DNA of 46,285 nt from Lachnospiraceae bacterium (GCA_022781985.1 JALESH010000032.1:1-46285), one strand, 5' to 3'. Positions 9,923 to 18,541 are shown, counted from the stretch's first letter. Notes: generated by a model not told the origin, from the sequence alone. A program made the numbers and translations.

Positions 9923-10330
9923 AAGGGTTTGAGTGGACCTTTACAGGGAAGGTATCTGTTACCGGCCGGAAGCCTGCTTCCGGCTGCATAAAAGGGGCTG
10001 CTGCATCGGGCTAGGGGACTGTTGATTTAAGCTTTGAATTTAAAGATGAAGAGACAGGACAGCCCGGGCGGCAGTCCCTTTATCTGCCGCAGAGCTGTGC
10101 GGAATGCAGCTGAAATAAAAACCAGAGAAAACCTCGTTTAAAGCCATATACTGCCTAAGCTGTATTGACGAAAAAGGAGACATGTGTCATAATATGCTTA
10201 AATAACCAATAATTTCACTTTTTTTTCGTGCATATTTGGTAAATCTGCCGATTGCTGTCGGAAAAAGGCATAAATGTGGGATTTTGAGGTGTCTATGGAT
10301 TACAAAGCTATCAAGTTGGGAGGAAGAAAG
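9923..10330 (+). other. 408-bp non-coding interval with hairpins between fucI and transporter
   Basis: No supported gene. It contains a perfect 8-bp hairpin, GCCGGAAG (9965-9972) with CTTCCGGC (9977-9984) and a four-base loop, and a 7-bp hairpin GCGGCAG (10068-10074) with CTGCCGC (10084-10090). Neither is followed by a U tract, so they are not canonical terminators; RNA stabilisation or 3'-end processing is possible. The right end holds the promoter described separately. No known riboswitch class was recognised. Confidence 0.5.
10165..10222 (+). promoter_or_regulatory. Promoter of the sugar ABC transporter operon with TCACTTTT element
   Basis: TTGACG (10165-10170) and CATAAT (10188-10193) are spaced by 17 bp, a reasonable sigma-A promoter. 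The sequence TCACTTTT at 10215-10222 repeats the element seen in the fucI promoter, here just downstream of the expected transcription start. That position suits repression or a different promoter than the one drawn here. The shared motif suggests common control of isomerase and transporter. Confidence 0.5.
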
Positions 10331-11329
10331 GTGGAAAAAATCAAACAAAACCCAATCATCAAGAAGATCGGATTCAACCGTATCGTTCTGGTTGGCGTAT
10401 TAATTTTAATGTATCTGATGTTCGGAGCCTTATGCGCAATTAAAGGAAGAGCTTCCTTTTTTAATATATCCCATATCTACAGTGCCCTGAACTATACCTA
10501 TTTTCTCGGATTTCTGGCACTGGGCGTTACATTTGTGATCGCAACGGGCGGCATCGACTTTTCCATCGGGCCGGTGATGTTCTGCTCGGCCTTGATTTCG
10601 GGGTATATGCTCATGCAGATGGAAGTGCCCTTGATTGTATGTCTGCTGGTTTCTGTTGCAGTGGGCACCCTGTTTGGTGTATTAAACGGATGCCTGGTTG
10701 CCTATCTGGATATGCCCTCCTTTATTACGTCCATGGCCAGTATGATGCTGGCAAAGGGGATCGGCTCCGTATTTACAAAAACCCAGTCCGTGAACTGGCC
10801 CCAGGCGGCTCAGGAAAACGGATGGTACAGAAATCTGGTAAAGATCATGTCCGGCACATCTATCATTCCTACAGGTCTGGTCATTTTTATCGCAGCTTCT
10901 GTCATTTGCGCCATTGTACTGAATAAAACCAAGGCCGGACGTTACATATTATGTCTGGGCAGCAATAAGGAGGCAGTCCGGCTCTCCGGTGTGGATGTGA
11001 AAAAATGGGAGGCCCTTGCCTATATCCTCTGCGGCATGCTGGCGGGCATTGCGGCGATCTTCTATGTAGGTGCATACACCACCGTTCAGCCGGGGCTGGG
11101 AGATACCTTTAATAACGAGGCCATTGCGAGCTGCGTTATGGGAGGTACGTCCATGGCGGGAGGCATTGCCTCCATCGGAGGTACTTTTATCGGTGTTCTG
11201 ATTATTTCCATATTGCAGGTGGGTATTCTGGCAGCAGGATTTCAGATCGATCTTCAGTATATCATTACCGGCATTATCGTTCTGGTAGCCGTATATGCTG
11301 ATATTCGGAGCAGAAAGAGAAGAAATTGA
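10331..11329 (+). CDS. Monosaccharide ABC transporter permease 1 (RbsC/AraH type)
   Basis: Integral membrane subunit of a CUT2-type sugar importer. About eight to ten hydrophobic helices begin at residue 14. Family landmarks are GVTFVIATGGIDFSIG early and ILCLGSNKEAVRLSGVDVKKWEALAYILCG in two parts (the EAA-like loop contacting the ATPase), then GGTSMAGGIASIGGT. I place the start at GTG 10331 because GGGAGG lies seven bases upstream; an ATG at 10274 would add 19 unusual residues. It is followed by the ATPase gene, whose usual ATG is 32 bp downstream. A second permease gene follows the ATPase, suggesting a heterodimeric channel. Confidence 0.9.
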   Translation: MEKIKQNPIIKKIGFNRIVLVGVLILMYLMFGALCAIKGRASFFNISHIYSALNYTYFLGFLALGVTFVIATGGIDFSIGPVMFCSALISGYMLMQMEVPLIVCLLVSVAVGTLFGVLNGCLVAYLDMPSFITSMASMMLAKGIGSVFTKTQSVNWPQAAQENGWYRNLVKIMSGTSIIPTGLVIFIAASVICAIVLNKTKAGRYILCLGSNKEAVRLSGVDVKKWEALAYILCGMLAGIAAIFYVGAYTTVQPGLGDTFNNEAIASCVMGGTSMAGGIASIGGTFIGVLIISILQVGILAAGFQIDLQYIITGIIVLVAVYADIRSRKRRN

Positions 11330-11361
11330 GTGAGAAGCAGGAAAGGATCAGAGGTGAAAAC

Positions 11362-12855
11362 ATGGGTGAGATTATTTTGACCATGAAGGGTATTGATAAA
11401 TCCTTCCCGGGTGTACATGCGCTGGATCATGTGGATCTGGAAGTGAGAAAGGGCGAGGTTCTGGCTCTTATGGGGGAAAACGGAGCCGGTAAGTCCACAT
11501 TGATGAAGGTTTTGACAGGAATTTATACAAAGGATGCCGGAACCATTACTTATGAAGGAAAAGAAGTAGAATTTGAAAATCCCAGGGCAGCTCAGGCGGC
11601 CGGTGTGGTTATTGTGCATCAGGAGCTGAACATGCTGAGCCACTTAACGGTAGCACAGAACATCTTTATCGGCCGGGAGCTTATGAACGGCAAGCTCATT
11701 GATGACACAAGGATGAATGAGGAGTCAAAAAAGCTGTTTGAAAAGCTGAACATCGACATAGACCCCACGGAGACCATGGGCAATCTGACTGTAGGAAAGC
11801 AGCAGATGTGTGAGATTGCAAAGGCTATTTCACATGAGGCCAAGGTTATCATCTTTGACGAGCCCTCTGCGGCACTGACGGAGGCTGAGATAGAGGAGCT
11901 GTTCAAAATCATCCGTGATTTGAAAAAGAAGGGAATGGGCATCGTTTATATTTCTCACCGTATGGACGAAATCAAGGTGATTACGGATCGTGTGACAGTT
12001 ATGAGGGACGGCACCTATGTAGGGACGCTGATCACCAAGGACTGTACCAAGGATGACATTATCAACATGATGGTGGGCCGTGTGATTTATGAGGATCCCA
12101 AGGCGGAGAGCGCAGTTCCCCAAAATGCTCCGGTTGTCCTGAAGGTAGAGCATCTGAAGGCAGGCAAGATGGTAAGGGATGTCAGCTTTGAGCTGCGGAA
12201 GGGAGAGATTCTGGGCTTTTCCGGTCTGATGGGAGCAGGAAGGACAGAGACGGCCCGTGCCCTCTTCGGAGCAGATCCGAAGGAGAGCGGGGACATTTAT
12301 ATAAACGGGAAAAAGGTAGAGATCAGAAATCCCATGGATGCGGTGAAAAACGGGATCGGATATCTGTCAGAGGACAGGAAGAGATACGGTATCGTAGTGG
12401 GCAAATCCGTGGCGGAAAATACAACCATGGCATCCCTGCAGAATTTTGTGAAGGGACTGTTCATTGATAAGAAAAAGGAAGACCAGACAGCTTGGGAGCA
12501 TGTAAGATCCCTGAAGACGAAGACTCCTGCCGTAGATACGGAGGTGGTGAATCTTTCCGGCGGCAATCAGCAGAAGGTGGTTATTGCGAAATGGCTGACC
12601 CGTGACTGTGACATCCTAATCTTCGACGAACCTACCAGAGGTATTGACGTGGGTGCCAAGAGCGAGATCTACACCCTGATGAACGAATTGGTGGCTCAGG
12701 GCAAGTCGATTATCATGATTTCTTCGGAAATGACGGAAATCTTAAGAATGAGTGACCGTATTGTGGTGATGTGTGAGGGCAAAAAGACGGGAGAGCTGGA
12801 TATCTCTGAAGCGACCCAGGAAAACATCATGCATATGGCTACCCAGAGAAAGTAG
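11362..12855 (+). CDS. Monosaccharide ABC transporter ATPase, two nucleotide-binding domains (RbsA/MglA type)
   Basis: 497 aa with tandem nucleotide-binding domains, typical of CUT2 sugar importers. Domain 1 has Walker A GENGAGKST at residues 38-46 and the Walker B FDEPSAAL. Domain 2 has a degenerate Walker A (GLMGAGRTE), the signature LSGGNQQK and Walker B IFDEPTRGID. Degeneracy in one site is normal for this family. The ATG at 11362 follows GAGGTG; a TTG at 11326 overlapping the permease stop is less likely. It powers uptake with the flanking permeases and the lipid-anchored binding protein. Confidence 0.95.
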   Translation: MGEIILTMKGIDKSFPGVHALDHVDLEVRKGEVLALMGENGAGKSTLMKVLTGIYTKDAGTITYEGKEVEFENPRAAQAAGVVIVHQELNMLSHLTVAQNIFIGRELMNGKLIDDTRMNEESKKLFEKLNIDIDPTETMGNLTVGKQQMCEIAKAISHEAKVIIFDEPSAALTEAEIEELFKIIRDLKKKGMGIVYISHRMDEIKVITDRVTVMRDGTYVGTLITKDCTKDDIINMMVGRVIYEDPKAESAVPQNAPVVLKVEHLKAGKMVRDVSFELRKGEILGFSGLMGAGRTETARALFGADPKESGDIYINGKKVEIRNPMDAVKNGIGYLSEDRKRYGIVVGKSVAENTTMASLQNFVKGLFIDKKKEDQTAWEHVRSLKTKTPAVDTEVVNLSGGNQQKVVIAKWLTRDCDILIFDEPTRGIDVGAKSEIYTLMNELVAQGKSIIMISSEMTEILRMSDRIVVMCEGKKTGELDISEATQENIMHMATQRK

Positions 12856-12869
12856 GAGGAGAGGAAGAA

Positions 12870-13874
12870 ATGACAGGAAAGGATAATAATAAGAGCGCTG
12901 GGGCGGTCAATACATTAGTGGCAAAAATTGGCGGCCAGCGTCTGGTGGTGCTGCTGGTAATCATTACCCTGTTTTCCTTCTTTTGCATTAAAAGCGGGGC
13001 GTTCAGACAGTATTCCACAGTGCTGAGTATTCTGGATTATTCATATTATATTACCTTTATGGCGATCGGTGTTACCTTTGCCCTGATTACCGGGGGCAAT
13101 GACTTATCCATCGGAACGGGCATGGTGTGCTATGGGCTGATCGGCGGATTTTTGGTTACCAAAATGGGAATGCCCATAGGGGTGGGACTCCTGGTGACCC
13201 TCCTCTGCGGAGTGATCATGGGAGTTTTGAACGGTACTCTGGTAGCGATTCTGGAAATTCCGCCCTTTATCGCGACGCTTTGTACAATGATGATCGCCAG
13301 GGGGCTGGGCTCTATTGTGACAGGCAGCATGAGTATCACCTGGCCTCCAGCGGCGTCAGACCAGGGCTGGTTCAGAAGCATTTTTAAGATCACCATCGGG
13401 GATACAAAATATCCTCTGGGATTTTTATGGGTTATACTTTTGATCATCATAATGACTGTGGTGCTGAACAAGACCAGGCCGGGACGGTACATAATAGCTA
13501 TCGGCAGCAATAAGGAAGCCACTAGACTTTCCGGTGTCAATGTGGTAAAATGGCATATGCTGGCCTATATCATCTGCGGACTGTTTACCGGGTTTGCGGG
13601 CATCGCTTATGCGGCTACCTTCCAGGCAGTAGCACCGGGAACCGGAGCCGGATTGGAGCTGGATGCGATCTGCGGAGCGATCATAGGCGGAACCTCCATG
13701 AAGGGAGGCTCCGGCAGCATCGTTGGTACCCTGCTTGGCGTATTTGTCATGTCCATGCTCAAGACAGGACTTCCCTATATCGGGCTGCAGGCCAACTGGC
13801 AGCAGATTATCACAGGTATCGTTTTGATTGTAGCGGTGCTGATCGATGTAATGCGCAGCAAGAAGAGAAAGTAG
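12870..13874 (+). CDS. Monosaccharide ABC transporter permease 2 (RbsC/AraH type)
   Basis: 334-aa membrane permease paralogous to the one at 10331: both share GVTFALITGGNDLSIG-like and IAIGSNKEATRLSGVNV-like segments and GGTSMKGGSGSI. The start ATG follows AGGAGGAGAGG eight to ten bases upstream. Two distinct permeases flanking one double-domain ATPase imply a heterodimeric membrane channel rather than the homodimer seen in the ribose importer. The substrate is presumably L-fucose (or L-rhamnose), from context only. Confidence 0.93.
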   Translation: MTGKDNNKSAGAVNTLVAKIGGQRLVVLLVIITLFSFFCIKSGAFRQYSTVLSILDYSYYITFMAIGVTFALITGGNDLSIGTGMVCYGLIGGFLVTKMGMPIGVGLLVTLLCGVIMGVLNGTLVAILEIPPFIATLCTMMIARGLGSIVTGSMSITWPPAASDQGWFRSIFKITIGDTKYPLGFLWVILLIIIMTVVLNKTRPGRYIIAIGSNKEATRLSGVNVVKWHMLAYIICGLFTGFAGIAYAATFQAVAPGTGAGLELDAICGAIIGGTSMKGGSGSIVGTLLGVFVMSMLKTGLPYIGLQANWQQIITGIVLIVAVLIDVMRSKKRK

Positions 13875-13940
13875 TACATAGCCTGAGGGATATGTAAGTC
13901 AATCAATGACTTCATATAGAAAGCAAAGGAGGATATGAAA

Positions 13941-15077
13941 ATGAAAAAGAAAGTTTTAGGTACACTTTTAAGTGTAGCAATGGCCGCAACCCTTTTGGCA
14001 GGCTGCGGTGCTAAGCCTGCAGCAACAGAGGCTCCAGCAGAGACAGAGGCTCCTGCGGCAGACGCTCCAGCAGAGACAGAGGCTCCTGCAGCAGAGGCTC
14101 CTGCAGCGGGTGGTTTCCATTTTGAAATTGTTTCCAAAGGCTTCCAGCATCAGTACTGGCAGGCAGTATTGAAGGGGGCTGAGGAGAAGGCGGCTGAATT
14201 AGGAGATAGCATGAACTTTGTCGGCCCCAACTCTGAATCAGACATTGCGCCCCAGGTACAGATGCTGGATGCGGCGATTGCTGCAAATCCGGCTGCGATC
14301 GGTCTGGCAGCTCTTGATACAAGTGCTTGTCTGGATGCAATTACAGCAGCACAGAATGCGGGTATTCCCATTGTTGGTTTTGACTCCGGTGTTCCGGGTG
14401 CTCCCGAAGGAGCTATCGTTGCTAATGCGGCAACAGACAACTATGCAGCCGGTGCTCTGGCAGCAGAGGAAACCTTCAAATTAATTGAAGAAAAAGTGGC
14501 AGCAGGCGTTCGTATCGGTGTGCTGAGCCAGGACGCTACTTCTGAGTCTATCGTTAACCGTGGTTTAGGTTTTGTAGACAAGATGGCTGAGCTGGTGGTT
14601 GCCAAGGGACTTACGGTGAACGTAGAAGGCAATGACAAATTTGTGGCTGACTCCAAGGCTGAGAAGACAGCAGGAGCTGACGTTGTGATCGAGGTGCTGG
14701 TTCCCTCTCAGGTAACATCTGAGCTTTCTACCATCGACTGCCAGACCCTGTTAAATAAAGCAGATACAATCTGCATCTATGGCTCCAATCAGCACTCTGC
14801 AGAGGCTATGGTTACGGCTGATGAGAATATCGGCAAATTCGGCAAGGATGTTGTGGGTGTAGGCTTTGATTCCGGTACAGTTATCAAGGCAGCAGTTGCA
14901 GACGGTACATTCGCAGGTGCCATCACCCAGGCTCCGGTAGCTATGGGTGCAAAGGTAGTGGAGCTGCTTCATGCAGCCGCAAGCGGCCAGACAGTATCTG
15001 ATGTGGATACCGGCTGCCAGTGGTACACAGCTGAGAACATGAATGATCCTGAAATCGCTCAGAACTTATACGACTAA
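13941..15077 (+). CDS. Sugar-binding lipoprotein of the ABC importer
   Basis: 378 aa. Lipoprotein signal with lipobox LLAGC (Cys at about residue 21), an Ala/Pro/Glu-rich flexible linker with an 11-residue repeat, then a periplasmic-binding-protein type 1 fold (ribose/galactose family) starting near FHFEIVSKG. Typical features are the GPNSESD and AANPAAIGLAALD segments and NAATDNYAAG at the hinge. The ATG at 13941 has AAGGAGG eight bases upstream; an ATG at 13935 is too close to it. It captures the sugar outside the membrane for the two-permease transporter. The ligand is inferred from the neighbouring fucI, fucU and kinase genes. Confidence 0.93.
   Translation: MKKKVLGTLLSVAMAATLLAGCGAKPAATEAPAETEAPAADAPAETEAPAAEAPAAGGFHFEIVSKGFQHQYWQAVLKGAEEKAAELGDSMNFVGPNSESDIAPQVQMLDAAIAANPAAIGLAALDTSACLDAITAAQNAGIPIVGFDSGVPGAPEGAIVANAATDNYAAGALAAEETFKLIEEKVAAGVRIGVLSQDATSESIVNRGLGFVDKMAELVVAKGLTVNVEGNDKFVADSKAEKTAGADVVIEVLVPSQVTSELSTIDCQTLLNKADTICIYGSNQHSAEAMVTADENIGKFGKDVVGVGFDSGTVIKAAVADGTFAGAITQAPVAMGAKVVELLHAAASGQTVSDVDTGCQWYTAENMNDPEIAQNLYD
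14031..14108 (+). repeat. 33-bp tandem repeat in the binding-protein linker
   Basis: Two near-identical 33-bp units start at 14031 and 14064, with a partial third. They encode APAETEAPAAD and APAETEAPAAE followed by APAAG. The repeat lengthens the tether between the lipid anchor and the sugar-binding domain. Such units expand or contract easily by slippage. Confidence 0.85.
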
Positions 15078-15116
15078 TGGAAGGTCATATTGGGTGTCCT
15101 TTACAGAACATTCCTG

Positions 15117-15150
15117 ACAAGAAGTGCCCCTTTACAGGGGCACTTCTTGT
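15117..15150 (+). terminator. Perfect 15-bp stem-loop between binding-protein gene and fucU
   Basis: A 15-bp perfect inverted repeat with a TTAC loop: arms 15117-15131 and 15136-15150. The 3' arm ends TTCTTGT, but no long U tract follows (AAATTAAAAT). It may terminate partially, or protect the 3' end of the abundant binding-protein mRNA while letting some transcription continue into fucU and the kinase. Confidence 0.6.
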
Positions 15151-15191
15151 AAATTAAAATAAATCTAAAAATGATAAAGGAGGAACATATT

Positions 15192-15632
15192 ATGTTAAAA
15201 GGTATTCCTAAGATCTTGTCCCCGGAGCTGTTGAAGGTATTGGCGGAAATGGGGCACAGCGACAGGCTGGTTATATCTGACGGAAATTTTCCGGCTGCAT
15301 CCATGGGGAAAAATGCTGTTGTGATCAGAATGGACGGCCATGGGGTTCCTGAGATCCTGGACGCTGTTTTGCAGCTGTTTCCACTGGACACCTATGTGGA
15401 GAAGCCGGTCAGGCTGATGGAGGTGATGAAGGGGGACAATGTGGAAACACCCATCTGGGATACATATAAGGAGATAATTGCAAAGTATGACGGCAGAGGT
15501 GCGGAGGCCGTAGGCAATCTGGAGCGCTTTCGCTTTTATGAGGAGGCCAGAACCGCATATTGTATTATAGCAACAGGAGAGTCGGCGCTGTATGCCAATG
15601 TGATGCTCCAGAAGGGCGTAGTTACTGATTGA
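15192..15632 (+). CDS. fucU: L-fucose mutarotase (RbsD/FucU family)
   Basis: 146 aa, the usual size for FucU, which speeds interconversion of the alpha and beta anomers of L-fucose so that the isomerase gets its substrate. The N-terminus MLKGIPKILSPELLKVLAEMGHSD carries the conserved GHSD (His22), and Asp30 lies in VISDGNFPA, both typical active-site residues. The ATG at 15192 is chosen because AAAGGAGG lies eight bases upstream; the ATG at 15171 has no such site. It is the first gene after the strong stem-loop and lies in the order fucU, unknown protein, kinase. Confidence 0.93.
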   Translation: MLKGIPKILSPELLKVLAEMGHSDRLVISDGNFPAASMGKNAVVIRMDGHGVPEILDAVLQLFPLDTYVEKPVRLMEVMKGDNVETPIWDTYKEIIAKYDGRGAEAVGNLERFRFYEEARTAYCIIATGESALYANVMLQKGVVTD

Positions 15633-15669
15633 GAACAGCGGGCAGAAGTGGGATGACCGGAGGAGATTC

Positions 15670-16107
15670 ATGTTAGAACAGGCAGCGACGATGTTTGATG
15701 GGATGCAGCGGATGATGAAAAGGCTGAAGAAGGCATCTTATGAGACGAATATGAAGGAATTTCGAAAAAAAAACCAGGAATTCCTGAAGGAAATGACGGA
15801 TTATGTGGAAGGAAGAGAAGACAAGGAGACAGCTGCCGGAGAGATTGCAGAGGTTTTCGTAGAAAGGATAAAGGATGCCTTCGAGAGGAAGGGGAAAATC
15901 AAAGGGACAACCCAGACAGATCTAAATTTCTTTATGATCTACTATGTATTTCCTGCCATCCTGCTGACAGAACATGAGGATGCCGGGACAGTGGCCGATG
16001 CCCTCTGTGAGAGCTGGGGGGCAGGCTTTAAAAACAGTAAAATCGGATATACAGATTACGGGACTCTGTACAAATCCTTCAGGGAAAAGATATTCGGCAT
16101 ATTCTAG
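15670..16107 (+). CDS. Conserved-looking protein of unknown function in fucose cluster
   Basis: 145 aa, mostly alpha-helical and highly charged, with no signal peptide or membrane segment. The first 60 residues look like a basic amphipathic helix pair (RMMKRLKKASYETNMKEF), followed by a helical domain with TDLNFFMIYYVFPAILL and a C-terminal FREKIFGIF. GGAGGAG precedes the start. It sits between fucU and the kinase, 14 bp before the latter, so it is translated from the same message. I do not recognise a family; a role in sugar metabolism or its regulation is suggested only by position. Confidence 0.8.
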   Translation: MLEQAATMFDGMQRMMKRLKKASYETNMKEFRKKNQEFLKEMTDYVEGREDKETAAGEIAEVFVERIKDAFERKGKIKGTTQTDLNFFMIYYVFPAILLTEHEDAGTVADALCESWGAGFKNSKIGYTDYGTLYKSFREKIFGIF

Positions 16108-16121
16108 AAAGGAAGATGAGG

Positions 16122-17519
16122 ATGAGCAGCTATTTTTTGGCAATAGATATAGGGGCTTCCAGCGGAAGGCATATTCTTGGAAGTGTGGAAGACGGGAAAA
16201 TTGTGTTGGAAGAGGTGTATCGCTTCTGGAACGGCATGGATGAGGAGGATGGCACCCTGTACTGGGATACAGACAGGCTCTTTGGTGAGATTCTGGCAGG
16301 GATGAAAAAGTGCAAAGAGATGGGTAAGATTCCGGTCAGCGTAGGAGTAGATACCTGGGGCGTGGATTTTGTGCTTCTGGATGAGGAGGATCAGATCGTA
16401 GGAAAGGCTGTGGGCTATCGTGATCACAGGACAGAGGGCATGGATGAGGAGGTATATCAAATCATATCGGAGGAGGAGCTTTATGCCAGAACCGGGATCC
16501 AGAAGGCTATTTATAATACCATCTATCAGCTCATGGCTTTGAAGAAAAGGAGACCGGCGGATTTGGAGAGGGCGGCTTCCCTGCTGATGATACCGGACTA
16601 TTTCCATTACAGGCTCAGCGGAAAGAAGGTACAGGAGTACTCGGAGGCAAGCACCAGCCAGCTGCTGAATCCTGAGACAAAGGACTGGGACTATGAACTG
16701 ATAGAGATGCTGGGCTTTCCCACAGGCATTTTCCAGAGCATCCGGATGCCGGGAACTACCGTGGGCTGTCTGACGGAAAAGGTGCAGGAGGTGGTGGGAT
16801 ATAACTGTAAGGTGGTGCTGCCGCCCTCCCATGACACAGCTTCTGCAGTGATGGCTGTACCTTCCAATGAAGAGGATACCTGTTATATCAGCTCCGGTAC
16901 CTGGTCTCTGATAGGAGTGGAGAGAGGAGAGCCGGACTGCTCCCCCAAAAGCAGGGCGGCCAACTTTACCAATGAGGGAGGCTATGGAGGCAGGATCACC
17001 TATCTGGCCAATATCATGGGCCTGTGGATGATTCAGTCCGTGAGGAATCAGCTGGCGCCGGACATGTCCTATGGAGAGCTTTGCCGTCAGGCATCCCGGG
17101 AAAAGATCGCTTCCCTGGTGGACTGTCAGGATGAAAGCTTCCTTTCCCCCAGGGATATGGTAAAGGCGGTGCAGTCATACTGTGAAAAAACAGGCCAGGA
17201 GGTACCTCTTACCCTCTCCCAGCTGGCCTGTGTCATCTACAATTCCCTGGCAAAATGCTATGGAGAAAAGCTGCAGGAGATTCGGAAAATCACCGGAACC
17301 CAATATGATAAGATCCATATTATCGGGGGCGGCTCCAATGCGGTGTATCTGAATGAGCTGACGGCGAAATACACGGGGATCTCCGTACATGCGGGTCCCG
17401 GTGAGGCCACTGCCATCGGCAATATTCTGGCCCAGATGCTGGAGGAGGGTGAGTTCGGGGATCTGAGGGAGGCCAGACGCTGTGTGGCAGATTCCTTTGA
17501 AATCATGATTTATGGGTAA
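16122..17519 (+). CDS. FGGY-family sugar kinase, rhamnulokinase-like; probable L-fuculokinase
   Basis: 465 aa, two-domain FGGY kinase that phosphorylates a ketose at C1 to give the aldolase substrate. The N-terminal phosphate loop reads DIGASSGR (residues 9-16), the form typical of rhamnulokinase RhaB rather than fuculokinase FucK. Also visible are DTWGVDF, the substrate-domain YRDHRT, SSGTWSLIG and the adenosine motif IIGGGSNA. It may accept L-fuculose, L-rhamnulose or both; no rhamnose isomerase gene is in the window, so fuculose is the best guess. The ATG at 16122 has AAAGGA eight bases upstream. Its end overlaps the ParA gene by 8 bp. Confidence 0.9.
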   Translation: MSSYFLAIDIGASSGRHILGSVEDGKIVLEEVYRFWNGMDEEDGTLYWDTDRLFGEILAGMKKCKEMGKIPVSVGVDTWGVDFVLLDEEDQIVGKAVGYRDHRTEGMDEEVYQIISEEELYARTGIQKAIYNTIYQLMALKKRRPADLERAASLLMIPDYFHYRLSGKKVQEYSEASTSQLLNPETKDWDYELIEMLGFPTGIFQSIRMPGTTVGCLTEKVQEVVGYNCKVVLPPSHDTASAVMAVPSNEEDTCYISSGTWSLIGVERGEPDCSPKSRAANFTNEGGYGGRITYLANIMGLWMIQSVRNQLAPDMSYGELCRQASREKIASLVDCQDESFLSPRDMVKAVQSYCEKTGQEVPLTLSQLACVIYNSLAKCYGEKLQEIRKITGTQYDKIHIIGGGSNAVYLNELTAKYTGISVHAGPGEATAIGNILAQMLEEGEFGDLREARRCVADSFEIMIYG

Positions 17520-18330
17520 AATGAAAGTACAGGAAAACAACCAGAGGATCACACAAACTATCTGCTTTGCCAATAATAAGGGCGGGAGCGGGAAAACAAC
17601 TGCCTGTGCCAATCTGGGCTTTGAGCTGGCAGCTGCAGGAAAAAGGGTTCTGCTGATCGATGGCGATATGCAGCTCAATCTTTCTCTTTCCTTTTTTGAT
17701 GAGGTAAGGGTGCTGGATATGGCGGCCCGGAAGCAGAATCTGTACTATGCTGTGAGGGAGAAGCGGGACCTGGCGGCTTATATCGTTCCTACCCCCTATG
17801 AAAACCTGGAGCTGGTTCCTTCCTCCACCCTGATGAGCCAGATAGAGTATGAGCTGTTTCCCATGCTTCGGAGGGAGTATGTGCTTAAGGGCTGCCTGAG
17901 ACAGGTGTATGAGTCCGGGCGGTATGATTATGTACTGATTGATGCGCCTCCCACCCTGGGAGCCTGGGTGATCAATATTCTTTGCGCCTCTGACTACGTG
18001 ATCGTTCCGGTGGAGGCATCTCCCTGGGGGCTGTTCGGACTGGCGAATATGTTTGATTTTCTGCAGGAGATGAGGGAATTAACGGAAGCCAGGGTTATGG
18101 GTGTCTTGATCAGCAAGGTGGATGAACGGAAAAATTATTATCGGCAGACCAGGGAGATTTTGAAGGAATATGCCAATATTCATGTATTTGATGTCTGCAT
18201 TCATGTGGACAGTTCTGTGGAATGGGCCCAGGATGGGTCGGTTCCCGTAGCGGTTTACAGGAAGGGAACCAGAAGTGCAAAGGAGTTTCGGGAATTGGCA
18301 AAGGAGGTAATGAGCAATGGCAGTAGGTGA
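17512..18330 (+). CDS. ParA-type ATPase (candidate microcompartment-positioning protein)
   Basis: 272 aa. A deviant Walker A motif with signature lysine, NNKGGSGKTT (Lys23, Lys28), Walker A' LLIDGDMQLNLS and Walker B YVLIDAPPTLG mark the ParA/MinD/Soj family, which forms ATP-driven gradients on the nucleoid or membrane. No ParB gene or parS-like cluster is near and this is not a plasmid region. Instead it is coupled to the fucose kinase gene (overlapping its stop) and to a 73-aa disordered protein, in the same locus as a microcompartment operon. McdA of carboxysomes is the closest functional parallel. Start could also be ATG 17521. Family assignment is firm; the compartment role is inference. 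Confidence 0.9.
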   Translation: MGKMKVQENNQRITQTICFANNKGGSGKTTACANLGFELAAAGKRVLLIDGDMQLNLSLSFFDEVRVLDMAARKQNLYYAVREKRDLAAYIVPTPYENLELVPSSTLMSQIEYELFPMLRREYVLKGCLRQVYESGRYDYVLIDAPPTLGAWVINILCASDYVIVPVEASPWGLFGLANMFDFLQEMRELTEARVMGVLISKVDERKNYYRQTREILKEYANIHVFDVCIHVDSSVEWAQDGSVPVAVYRKGTRSAKEFRELAKEVMSNGSR

Positions 18331-18538
18331 AGGCAGTATGGCAAGGGCCGGCAGGGCAGCGGATGCCGGGACGGAAAGGGCAGAGGCAGATAGGGCAGAA
18401 GAAAAGAAGGAAGCCGTAAAAAAAACTGCCCCCCGGAAAAGGGCAGCAGCAAAGCCTGTACCAAAATCAGAGACAGCAGGCCCGGCGGGGAATGAAAGCG
18501 TCCAGGTGGGAGAGGCCATGCCCATCTATTATTATTAG
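18317..18538 (+). CDS. Small disordered Ala/Lys/Arg-rich protein, possible ParA partner
   Basis: 73 aa, starting inside the ParA gene end (14-bp overlap) with AAGGAGG at 18301-18307, nine bases before the ATG. The sequence is low complexity: Ala, Glu, Lys and Arg dominate, with no hydrophobic core, then a basic stretch (KKTAPRKRAAAKPVPK) and an abrupt aromatic tail MPIYYY at the C-terminus. This looks like an intrinsically disordered adaptor with a short terminal binding motif. Its coupling to ParA suggests it stimulates or recruits the ATPase. No homology is claimed. Confidence 0.72.
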   Translation: MAVGEGSMARAGRAADAGTERAEADRAEEKKEAVKKTAPRKRAAAKPVPKSETAGPAGNESVQVGEAMPIYYY

Positions 18539-18541
18539 CTA

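Noticed and set aside
9965-10090. Riboswitch between fucI and the transporter
   Set aside because: Only simple hairpins are visible and no known aptamer core could be recognised.
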